DNA of 64,000 nt from Acanthochlamys bracteata (taxonomy: Eukaryota > Streptophyta > Magnoliopsida > Pandanales > Velloziaceae). This document shows, one piece after another, positions 48,960-59,267 of this stretch. A program made the position numbers and the translations under genes. Each line of letters starts with the position of its first letter. Position 1 is the first letter of the stretch. Under the pieces are notes generated by a model that was not told the origin of the DNA, did not search any database, and saw nothing but the letters and a program-made list of their open reading frames with translations. Where the stretch lies: the NCBI GenBank assembly GCA_019914995.1, contig CM034134.1, positions 4,782,463-4,846,462 on the forward strand, in the 5' to 3' direction.

Positions 48960-49230
48960 ATTGTCGCTACATGGATATCGCGAATGTAGAGAAGAGCAGC
49001 GGAGAATTCCTCACCAAACAACGGCCGGTGTCTAATTGCTGCTACATGGATATCGCGAACAGAGAAGAGCAGAGAATCCTCGACCAAACAAAACGGCCCG
49101 GATGTCTAATTGCTGCTACATGGATATCGCGAACAGAGAAGAGCAGAGAATCCCTCAGCCACCAAACAGCCAGCTGTCTAATTGCTACTACATGGATATC
49201 GCGAACAGAGAAGAGCAGAAAAACAGAGTA
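48960..49230. repeat. LTR minisatellite, ~75-bp units (5' copy)
   Basis: Four units, each with TACATGGATATCGCGAA, followed by AGAGAAGAGCAGAGAAT and a variable stretch often reading CACCAAACAGCCAGCTG. Units differ between the two LTRs. The repeat period is a multiple of three, so it stays open in several frames on both strands; the apparent proteins are repeat artefacts. Confidence 0.85.
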
Positions 49231-49785
49231 TTGCCAACATAGATGAACAGAAAACAGAGGATTCAATAGCCGATTACTTCGCTGCTATTTCGCTGCTGCT
49301 TGCTGGACAGAGAAGAATCAGAAAATCGTGATAATCATTCACTCTTCAGAAGTAATTTCAAGCATGATGCCGATTCCAATTGAACTTCAACTTTCCATCA
49401 GAGACAGGCCAACATGCACACTATAAGATTGACAGAATAGCACATCAAATGATGATCAATATAAACTTGAAAAAATCGTGGAATAATAGATGAAAATTCA
49501 GTAACCAGAGAGCAGAATCGGTCATTGATGAAACAACTTTTCAGATGTAATTCAATCAAGAATTCGTCATCCATTTGAAGCAAAAATCTTGAGGACTTAT
49601 TGAGGAACATATCAACTACAAGTTCATATCAAGAATCATGAAAAATCATAACAAGAGAAGACAAAGAACATAGCGCAAAGCATCATCAGAATCATATCTT
49701 GCTGATAATGCAGAAATGCTTCAACATGCAGAATCCGATTTTCCTCCAGAAGAAATCACGAATTTAATTACAAGAGGACAGCACA

Positions 49786-49985
49786 CGGGACAGAGGATGC
49801 CACGGCCACATCACGGTCACCAAGCGATCGCTCGAAGCGGGACAGAGCCAAAGATACGGGGCCAGGGATGCCAAAGCCATATAACAGCCAACTGCTATGC
49901 TACTACTGAAGCGGGACAGAGGACAGCATACGGGACAGAGGATGCAACAGCCATATTACAATCAGTTGTTTGGCTACTGAAGTAT
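49786..49985. repeat. LTR triplicated segment, ~73-bp units
   Basis: Three imperfect units beginning ACGGGACAGAGGATGC or ACGGGGCCAGGGATGC, each followed by a CC(A)CAT/CCATAT word and GCTACTACTGAAGCGGGAC in the second. The 3' LTR counterpart (57800-57990) is disrupted by many small indels. Confidence 0.7.
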
Positions 49986-50442
49986 AAGCAGACTTCTCTG
50001 TTTCGGGACAGACCCATATGTTCAGCGGCAACGAAATTTCCCTTGCCTCTAAAAATCACCTACACTCACAACGGACTGAAGGACTTCAAATAGAAGATTC
50101 ACAAGAGCTAAAATCATCTTCACTTTCACACAAAAGGAAAGCTCAATAATCAAGGGAAGAAAGCAGTCAAAGTCATTGATCAAGTAAAGCAGTTAACCTG
50201 CACTGCATTTATTATGGACATGCCGTTGGCAGCTTAGCTCACCGAGACTCAAACAGAAGCTTAGCTAAATTAAGCTCTCAACCGTTGGCAGCAAATTCAA
50301 ACCTCTTCAACGCATTCAATGCAACGAAGACTTTGCACAAACACAGCTGAAGACCCACTGGACAACACCACTTCTTCTTTGACATGAAGAACCGAGCGCC
50401 AACAGCAACGTTCCTCAACGGCTCCTGCACAGGAAAGATGTT

Positions 50443-50450
50443 CTATAAAA
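50443..50450 (+). promoter_or_regulatory. LTR TATA box (5' copy)
   Basis: CTATAAAAAGGGAG about 790 bp before the LTR end, a strong plant TATA-box match. The identical motif occurs at 58472 in the 3' LTR. Likely start of the element's transcript about 30 bp downstream (inference). Confidence 0.65.
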
Positions 50451-51236
50451 AGGGAGTCACAGCAACGAGGAAACGTGGTGGAGAAATAAAGAAAAACAGG
50501 GAGAGAACATAAAGAAAATAGAAGTAGAGAGAACCCAAGCAAAAAAATAGAGATATACAAGAACTCTACCACTCTACACAAAAACTGCCACTGCCGGTCA
50601 CGAACTTGACTACTCCACACAAACAAATCTTGCTGCAAATCAAACTGAAGAAATCTCTCAGCAATCTCTCCGATCATCTCATCTGAATCACTGCTTAAAC
50701 ACTCAACATTCATGAGATAGATCCTGCACTCAATACTTGTTTATTTTCTTGTAACTTGTCACTGACAGTTTAAAGGTGGTGCTGCAGGCACCGGTAAAGG
50801 AAGCTCAGGTAGAGCTTGGTGTAAGCTCTTAAACCTTGTAATAGTGCTAGCAAATCAGCCAGGGGGACAGGCGTGTCCAGGAGGCTGGTAGGGGTTGTTT
50901 TGGCGAAGAAACCCGGTAGAGTATGTGTGCTTGGCGAAGCACTTCGCTCTGGGTGTATTTGTAGCTTATTAAAGGTCTAGTGAAGCTTTGGCTCTGGTGA
51001 TAGAGCGACCGTGGATGTAGGCAAAGGGGTTTTGCCGAACCACGTTAAATACCCTGAGCACTACTCTTTGTTACTTCTGTCAGTAACACACTAACTCTTC
51101 TGTCTGCAGGTTACAGCATTGACACAGCCGGTGTTAGCTCTCTGCCAGTAGGATAACAAACTTAACGAAAATTTTTATAGACTAACTCAATTCACCCCTC
51201 CCCTCTTGAGTTAATCTTGTAGGAATATCTAACAAT

Positions 51237-51248
51237 TGGTATCAGAGC
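51237..51248 (+). other. Primer-binding site, tRNA-Met, exact
   Basis: TGGTATCAGAGC lies two bases after the LTR end ATCTAACA. It is a perfect match to the plant initiator tRNA-Met site, unlike the decayed sites of the other elements here. Confidence 0.93.
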
Positions 51249-51292
51249 AGGCCTCCAATTTGAAGGTTTAACAACCTTGAGGAAAAGATCCT

Positions 51293-53040
51293 ATGGCAAG
51301 ATCAAACTTCATTGAAAAGGAAGGAAGATCACTTGACTGTCCTCCAATATTTTAGGGGAACAATTATAGACATTGGAAGATGAAGATGACTGTATTCTTA
51401 AAGGCACAAAATTATTTTTTGTGGAAGATTGTCAAAAAAGGAGATAAAGCCACAACGCAAATTCCAGAGAATAACAACTTTTCTTCTTTAAATTATTATG
51501 CCTTGGAATTATTGTATCATGCCTTAGATTTTGAACAATTTAATCATATATATTTTTATTCCACAGCAAAAGAAGTTTGGCTCAAGTTAGAAAGGATGTA
51601 TGAAGACAAACTTGAGATTAGCCAAAGCAATGAAGGTAAAATGTCATCAAATGAAAGTGAAGGAATACCAAATCATCAAAAAGAAGATAACATTAAACAA
51701 TCGCCATCCACGAACATCAAAATGAGGTAAGTATTCCTACTTCTAAAGGAGATGATAATATTATTTTGGTAACAAAAAAATGCAGGCACATCTTGAGAAA
51801 GAACCAAAGGAGAAGAAGTAAGAACCGGCCTCAGAAGAGAGTAAAGCCCATATGCAGTAACAAAAATTCTTTCTCATCCAGAAAGAGTAAAACTAAAGCC
51901 ATACATCAAAAGGATATGGAACTATGTCTAATGGCCAATAATGAACAATTTAGTGAGGTAAGCTCATCTGAATTTTATGACTCAAATGAAGATTTGCAAG
52001 AAATTTTTGATCAACTATATGCTAAATACATGCATGTGAAACGCATGAATAAAAGTATGAAAAACTGCATGCGTGAATACAAAGAAAAGAACGATTTGTT
52101 GACTAAGCAAGTACTCACTTTTAATGATGCTCTTGATGGTGCTTTGTCTACTAACCAAATAAGTGCAGAAATACATGCGTTACGTCTTTGAAAACAGAAG
52201 CTCATTGAGACAAATGAGAAACTTTGTACCAAGTTGAATGACTATACTCTTTGGTAAGTACCTAAGCAAATACCCGACATTGATAACTCCTCCACTTGTG
52301 TGAATCTAAATGAAAAAATCAAAAAGTTAGATGTAAATAATGCCAAGTTGCATACGGAATGTAATAATCTGAAAGAAGAACTTGTCCAAGTCAAAGTAAT
52401 AAACAAATCACATGCTACTGAATGCTTACTACTGAAAAATGAGGTAAAAGAATTGACTGCCAAGAACGGTGACCTTCAAGTCTCTCTAGCAAAATTTGTT
52501 AAAGGTAAAAACAGGTTGGATGCAATGCTTGGTGCACAGAATGGTGCATTCAGAAGGAAAGATATTGAGTTCATGCCAACTACTGAGAATCTTACTGTGA
52601 ACGAAATCAATGACAAGCAAAACTTAAAAACTACAAGTGTTGGATTCTGCAGTAAGTACAAAACTAACAAGGTACACTCTTCTACTTCTTTTTTGAAGTG
52701 TTTCTATTGTGGTAGAAAGGGTCACAAAGTAAGCTCTTGTTGGTTTAAAAATAATGAAAATAAAGTAAAGGTAATGTGGATTTCCAAGACCAATCATCTT
52801 CCGAAAGAGGTAAGTGAAAATCCCTTTAGATCAAGTACTAGATGCATTACTACTAAACAATCTATTATTTTGCAAGATGATCCATCCACCTTCCATGTTG
52901 CTAGCAACGATGAATATGTGACTCGTTATTCCAAATTCAAGAAAAATCAAGATATGAATAAAAAGATATGGGTGCCAAAGGAAACTCTCAAGATTGCCAA
53001 CACTTTAGAACCCAAAGAAATTTGGGTGTTAAAGAAATAA
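51293..53040 (+). pseudogene. Copia gag with stops and one frameshift
   Basis: Start ATG at 51293 (MARSNFIEKEG). A stop falls in F-stop-GNNYRHWKMKM at about 51353-51355, in the DUF4219-like start. The UBN2-like core continues to 51730 (NYYALELLYHALDFEQFNH, AKEVWLKLERMYE). After a frameshift, 51766-52191 gives a basic segment and DSNEDLQEIFDQLYAKYMHV. Two further in-frame stops (52189-52191 and about 52255) separate it from the open 52300-53040 piece. That piece has a coiled-coil stretch, the CCHC knuckle CFYCGRKGHKVSSCWFK at about 52700, and the typical Gag tail WVPKETLKIANT...KEIWVLKK. Four lesions in a mostly readable gag. Confidence 0.88.
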
Positions 53041-54077
53041 ATCCCTATTGCAAAAATTCTACAGCATGAAGGTAAGTAATCCAATCTTTGAATGATTTTG
53101 ATGGTTTATAGCATTTCAATTCAAATGAAACTCATTGTGCATTCATGTTGAAATTTTGGCTGAAGCTTTGTCACATGTTATTTTGTTTGAATGATATCTT
53201 GCATCTGACAATTGTTTGAAAAATATGCTTGCACTTTTCTAAAATTAGGTTAAACTTTTTTAACATAAAAATAATTAAATTGTGGCATACGAATATATCA
53301 TGAATAAATTTATTGAATGATTGTTGAATGATGTTTCATAAACATTGATTTATTAAAATATTTTTGAACCAAAGAATTCTAAACACTTGATGTAAATACA
53401 ATTTGATAAAATGAGTTCAATCACTCGTCCGAGTTTCCGATAAGGAACGTAGGACGAGGGTGAGGTTGGACTACAGGCCTCTTCTCAAGTCCCGACCTGA
53501 GGAGGGAAACGACCGATAGAATCAAGTCGTTTCACTCCCTTGGGCCGGTTAATCGGCTTTAGCCAGCCGAGGAAGAGAGAGACGACGAAACTAATTGCAA
53601 ACCATCTGTGCTATTGAAATGGTAAGAATCACTGCTTTTATAAAATTCTATTTTGATGAATATTAATGTGAGTCTATATAAAGTTTTCAGAATTTTTGGA
53701 CAGTATATATGCTACTAACTATTGTAGGAGAAATATGAACAAAAGAAAGTAAAACACATGACAGAACTGCTGCAAGGATGTATAAAATATTAAAATTTAC
53801 AAGTTTTCAAGATTGGTCTATTGCTTCAAAATGGTGAAAAGATTATTAATGAGATTGCATCTGAACAGAAGCACTTCACTATAAGAAGAAAGGTAACACA
53901 TGCATATTATGTTGATGATTTTCTGTCTAGTTGAAAGCCAGCAGAAAAATAGATAGATGTTGTGTAGAGATTTGGATACTACATTACAAAAAAAATTTCT
54001 CTACTCTTCAAAACTGAATTTAATCAAAGATCAATGCGAAGTGAAGATCAAACCTGAAAATCTTTACAGATGCCTTC
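53041..54077. other. Post-gag region, no readable protease
   Basis: Protease would be expected here. I see none. A GC-richer island at about 53420-53600 (CACTCGTCCGAG, GGACGAGGGTGAGG, GGGCCGGTTAATCGGC) stands out from the AT-rich surroundings and has no assigned role. Confidence 0.55.
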
Positions 54078-54330
54078 ATGAGAGTTAAATTACTAAGTAA
54101 TTTAATGCGAAGTGAAGATCAAATGGATAGATGTTGTTACTCATTCCAACAAGTGCACATGAACCTACTTGATCCACATAGAGTTGTAAGATTGAAAAGT
54201 AAACACCTTCACCTTGTAATGATCAATGATTGCTATAATTTTATTCATTTTTCTTTCTTACTAACAAAAATGATGCACTGAAAGTATTTTCAAATCCTTG
54301 CCAAAAGAGTAAGTTTAATGTAATATGATA
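54078..54330 (+). pseudogene. Possible integrase-core relic
   Basis: The frame at 54078-54281 reads VHMNLLDPHRVVRLKSKHLH and MINDCYNFIHFSFL, resembling the Copia integrase core start (H-x-D-L-x-G-P ... DDYSRYTW). The first catalytic Asp would be Asn here. Similarity is by eye and short. Confidence 0.45.
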
Positions 54331-56315
54331 TAGATAACTTATTTGATCATTCACATTACCTAGAGGATATATATTTTTAAGAACTTTGACTGTTGAGGAA
54401 TTCATTCATGCTATACTTGATGAGATTAATAGTAGGCCGAGAAAGGATTCAGTTATTTTGCAGATTCGTCAAGGACAGTAAAGAAATGTCCATTACAGCA
54501 GAAAAATAGCCAGCTGCAATCTAAACAGAGGACGAGCAACTTTCTATTGAAATTTTTAAAATGCAAGGAGACTCTCCAAATTGCATCGTTTATATTCAAA
54601 CATGAGTACAGTGATCTTCACAAGAAGCCATCGATAGGTAAACCATATAAAGAGATAAAAATCATATTTCAATCAAGAGGTAAATATATCTTCTTTATAT
54701 TAATTTTGATATTTGTCAAGATCTCATGGCTCTTTATCCTTGATACATAACTGCTCTTAAATAGTGAATGATTTTTTTCAAATATTAAACGATTGCATCA
54801 TGTTTTTGCAAAAATGTTTTCAAGTGATTTGTCATATGGAGCCTCAATGAGATTTACCAATCTTTGTCTATTGCCACTTTATAATCAAACTATTGACCAT
54901 CCTTAAACAAACTTATTTAAAGCTAAACTCTTCTTCTTGGTTAAGTTGAAATTGAATGAATTTTTCAGAGATGAAATTGCTTGGATGATCCATATTTTTT
55001 TTGGCTTATGTAAACCGAACTATCATGCTAAAAGAAAATTCTTCAAATGAGATGAGACTTAACAGTGATTCATCTAAATCCCTCAGTGAATATCTAAGCC
55101 AAACTATCTTGAGTCAAACTCTTTGGTTCCACTCTACTCCACTGAAAGTTTAGTAACTAATCATGTTGAGACATATTTGCTTGTATTTCTAAGAGTCTAA
55201 ATGTTTTGTGGAATTATGATACACCTTAATGAAGCTTTCAATTGTTAAACAAAACTGTTGAGTTTTCTTTGAAAGTATTATCTATAATGATAAGAATTGT
55301 TAATAATTCTTGCTGAGATTTTGATTCATTGACGCATTATGTTTTATTTGCTATATAACTCAACATGTGAAGCTAAATCTTATGATATCATCTCCGGTTT
55401 GGATGTGTTATTCGATATTTTAATTCAATTCCTATATTGATAATGTCATCTAAAGATAATGCCAAAATCTTCTGAATTCTGGGAAGCTCTGACATCTCCC
55501 TGCAGGAAAGAGTCTTTAAAACTATTTTGCAGGATGTTTTCATAGGCTAAAGGGAATAAAATTAAATGTAATCAGCAAAGGGAAGAAAGAGTACATAGCA
55601 AAAGGAGAGATATTCACCATGCTGTCAAAATTATTCAGAATACTCTGTGAACAAGAAAGAAATAAGTTATTAAAAGACAAGGCAAGCAAAACTTTGCATG
55701 AGTAAGTTAAGAAACGAGTATGAATACATTGTAAGCTATCCAAAGGTATGGGTAACTCGCTTCTTTTAACTTAGTATTCATTTTTCATCAAAATTATTTA
55801 CTAATAATCAATACTGAAATTCTGCTGATTATGCAAATGATATTGAAAATTGATTTTGATAAAAATACCTATGCAAATGAATGATTTTTCATGAGGAGAA
55901 TGCTATCCATCAAATGATAAATCATTAAGCAAGCATATCAAGGAGAAAAGCCTTCGAATCAAAGTGAAAGAAGAAAAGCATGTTTTATAAATGATATATT
56001 CTTTTAGAATTAGTGAATTTTATTGCAAGATCTATAATATATAGGCTAAATGGAAATTATGCGATTACAACATTAGTTGATGAATGTCATACATTAACTG
56101 CTTATGAGAAAACTTTGAAAGCTAATGTCCTTTGGGCGTAGAAAAGTTATTTATCAATTCAGGAACAAAATAGTCGAGAAAAGCCAATAAGAAACTGAAG
56201 CATGCTACTCAAGTCAACTACTTTACTGAAAAGCTTCTATATTGAAAGAAGAAAAGTTGATAAGTGCTTCAACTACAAAAGAAAAAGAATATGGTCTTTA
56301 TAGCAGAAGGCACTT
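54331..56315. other. Interior of the 48797 element, no coding seen
   Basis: About 2 kb of AT-rich sequence where RT and RNase H should be. I can find no RT palm, YVDD box in context, or TKPLP-type RNase H end. It may be decayed pol or unrelated filler. Confidence 0.55.
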
Positions 56316-56318
56316 ACT

Positions 56319-56830
56319 AAGGGGGAGAAAACATATAGTCATGACAATATGAATTATGATTTATAGAAAAATATTATCCTTGTGAACTAACAAATTTTGT
56401 GCAGGATATATGATGCAATACAAGACAGACATGCATCGCTCTTTTTACTACTAATAAAATGTCATTCTTTGCAAGAAAAAGTTGCTGAAATCAATTTGCA
56501 CAATTTAGTAGAAGAACATGCATTAGTGCAACCAAAAGAACCAAGACAAACAAATGCATTACCTCATACAAGGATCAACGATAAAAGAAGAAAAGGCTGC
56601 CATTTACAGGTACTACCATTTTAGTATATTGGATACCCTCCTTCTAACTTTTGTTTTGTGATGACAAAAAGGGGGAGAAATAGAAGAATTATCATGCGCA
56701 GGTCAGGTGATTTATTATGTTTACAATATCAAATGAGTATTTCATTGAGGGGAAGTTATTACATTGTGCTTAATTAGAATCATAAACCAATAATTCTTAA
56801 TTGTTTTGTCATCATCAAAAAGGGGGAGAT
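56319..56830 (+). other. Three polypurine tracts before the 3' LTR
   Basis: AAGGGGGAGAAA at 56319-56330, AAAAAGGGGGAGAAA at 56666-56680 and AAAAGGGGGAGAT at 56818-56830. The last abuts the LTR and is the likely primer tract. The others echo the cluster at 15218-15302 in the other SIRE-like element. Confidence 0.8.
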
Positions 56831-59267
56831 TGTTGGAACTCCAAGATTGATTTTGATGATAACAATAATTAAGAATTATAGTTTATGGATTAGGGTGAAC
56901 TAATGATTGGAATCAAGTTCTGCAGAAATTCATAAAACAGATCTATCCCACACAAAACAGAGAATCCCTCAGCCACCAAACAGCCAGCTGTTTAATTGCT
57001 GCTACATGGATATCGCGAATAGAGAAGAGCAGAGAATTCCTCAGCCACCAAACAGCCAGCTGTCTAATTGCTGCTACATGGATATCGCGAACAGAGAAGA
57101 GCATAGAATCCTCGGTCCAAACGACCGGTGTGCCTAATTGTCGCTACATGGATATCGCGAATAGAGAAGAGCAGAGAATCCCTCAGCCACCAAACAGCCA
57201 GCTGTCTAATTGCTGCTACATGGATATCGCGAACAGAGAAGAGCAGAAAAACAGAGTATCGCCAATATAGATGAACAGAAAACAGAGGACTCAATAGCCG
57301 GTTACTTCGGTGCTATTTCGCTGCTGCTTGCTGGACAGAGAAGAATCAGAAAATCGTGATAATCATTCACTCTTCAGAAGTAATTTCAAGCATGATGCCG
57401 ATTCCAATTGAACTTCAACTTTCCATCAGAGATAGGCCAACATGCACACTATAAGATTGACAGAATAGCACATCAAATGATGATCAATATAAACTTGAAA
57501 AAATCGTTGAATGAAAGATGAAAATTCAGTGAACAGAGAGCAGAATCGGTCATTGATAAATAACTTTTCAGATGTAATTCAATCAAGAATTCGTCATCCA
57601 TTTGAAGCAAAAATCTTGAGGACTTATTGAGGAACATATCAGCTACAAGTTCATATCAAGAATCATGAAAAATCACAACAAGAGAAGACAAAGAACATAG
57701 TGCAAAGCATCATCAGAATCATGTCTTGCTGATAATGCAGAAATGCTTCAACATGCAGAATCCGATTTTCCTCCAGAAGAAATCACGAATTTAATTACAA
57801 GAGGACAAAGACACAGGGATGTAGGATGCCACAGCCACATCACGATCACCAAGGATCGCTCAAGCGGACAGAGAACAAAGATACGGGATGTAGGATGCCA
57901 CACCATATAATAACCAATCAAGCTATGCTACTACTTGGGGACGGGACAAGGGCAAATACGGGATGAGGAGGATGCAATACCACATTACAATCAGCTGTTT
58001 AGCTACTGAAGTATAAGCAGACTTCTCTGTTTCGGGACAGACCCATATATTCAGCGGCAACGAAATTTCCCTTGCCTCTAAAAATCACCTGCACTCACAA
58101 CGGACTGAAGGACTTCAAACAGAAGATTCACAAGAGCTAAAATCATCTTCACTTTCACACAAAAGGAAAGCTCAATAATCAAGGGAAGAAAGCAGTCAAA
58201 GTCATTGATCAAGTAAAGCAGTCAACCTGCACTGCATTTATTATGGACATGCCGTTGGCAGCTTAGCTCACCGAGACTCAAACAGAAGCTTAGCTGAATT
58301 AAGCTCTCAACCGTTGGCAGCAAATTCAAACCTCTTCAACGCATTCAATGCAACGAAGACTTTGCACAAACACAGCTGAAGAACCACTGGACAACACCAC
58401 TTCTTCTCTGACATGAAGAACCGAGCCCCAACAGCAACGTTCCTCAACGGCTCCTGCACAGGAAAGATGTTCTATAAAAAGGGAGTCACAGCAACGAGGA
58501 AACGTGGTGGAGAAATAGAGAAAAACAGGGAAAGAACATAAAGAAAACAGAAGTAGAGAGAACCCAAGCAAAAAAATAGAGATATACAAGAACTCTACCA
58601 CTCTACACAAAAACTCCCACTGCCGGTCACGAACTTGACTACTCCACACAAACAAATCTTGCTGCAAATCATACTGAAGAAATCTCTCAGCAATCTCTCC
58701 GATCATCTCATTTGAATCACTGCTTAAACACTCAACATTCATGAGATAGATCCTGCACTCAATACTTGTTTATTTTCTTGTAACTTGTCACTGACAGTTT
58801 AAAGATGGTGCTGCGGGCACCGGTAAAGGAAGCTCAGGTAGAGCTTGGTGTAAACTCTTAGACCTTGTAATAGTGCTAGCAAATCAGCCCGAGGGGACAA
58901 AGCGTGTCCAGGAGGTCAGGTAGGGGTTGTCTTAGCGAAGAAACCCTGGTGAGTATATGTGTGCTTGGCGAAGCACTTCCGCTCTAGGTGTATTTGTAGC
59001 TTATTAAAGGTCTAGTGAAGCTTTGGCTCTGGTGATAGAGCGGCCGTGGATGTAGGCAAAGGGTTTTGCGAACCACGTTAAATACCCCAGCACTACTCTT
59101 TGTTATTTCACAAGAAACACACTAACTCTTACATCTGCAGTTTACAAGATTGACACACCGCATTTGTTAGCTCTTTGCCAGTAGGATAACAAACTTAACG
59201 AAAATTTTTATAGACTAACTCAATTCACCCCTCCGTTCTTGAGTTAATCTTGCAGGAATATCTAACA
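56831..59267 (+). repeat. 3' LTR of the 48797 element
   Basis: 2,437 bp. It aligns end to end with 48797-51234. Differences are sparse in most of the LTR but clustered as small indels at 57800-57990 and 58880-59170, and the minisatellite units (56965-57245) differ in order. It has a TATA box at 58472 and ends ATATCTAACA before the CCTTC duplication. Confidence 0.93.

Larger units (their letters stand above)
48797..51234 (+). repeat. 5' LTR of the 48797 element
   Basis: 2,438 bp. It contains a ~75-bp minisatellite (48960-49230), a GGGACAG-rich triplicated segment (49786-49985), a TATA box at 50443-50450 and the block GCCGAACCACGTT with GATAGAGCGACCGTGGATG conserved among SIRE-like LTRs. Most of it matches the 3' LTR closely. 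Confidence 0.93.
48797..59267 (+). mobile_element. 10.5-kb SIRE-like Copia element, pol-depleted
   Basis: Complete termini: LTRs of 2,438 and 2,437 bp starting TGTTGGAACTCC and ending ATATCTAACA. A perfect 5-bp target duplication CCTTC (48792-48796, 59268-59272) lies in satellite A. The PBS is exact, and a PPT adjoins the 3' LTR. Inside, a gag with stops ends at 53040. The remaining 3.8 kb shows only a short integrase-like relic. This is either a non-autonomous derivative or an element whose pol has decayed beyond reading. The SIRE assignment rests on LTR length, gag style and PPT type. Confidence 0.92.

Noticed and set aside
48960-49230. Regularly spaced ~75-bp repeats resembling a CRISPR-like array
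   Set aside because: The units are whole-length tandem copies with no unique spacers, lie inside an LTR in a plant genome, and recur in the partner LTR.
53900-53925. TATGTTGATGAT, which reads YVDD like an RT active site
   Set aside because: There is no flanking RT text, and it lies upstream of the integrase-like relic, the wrong order for Copia. Probably chance in AT-rich DNA.
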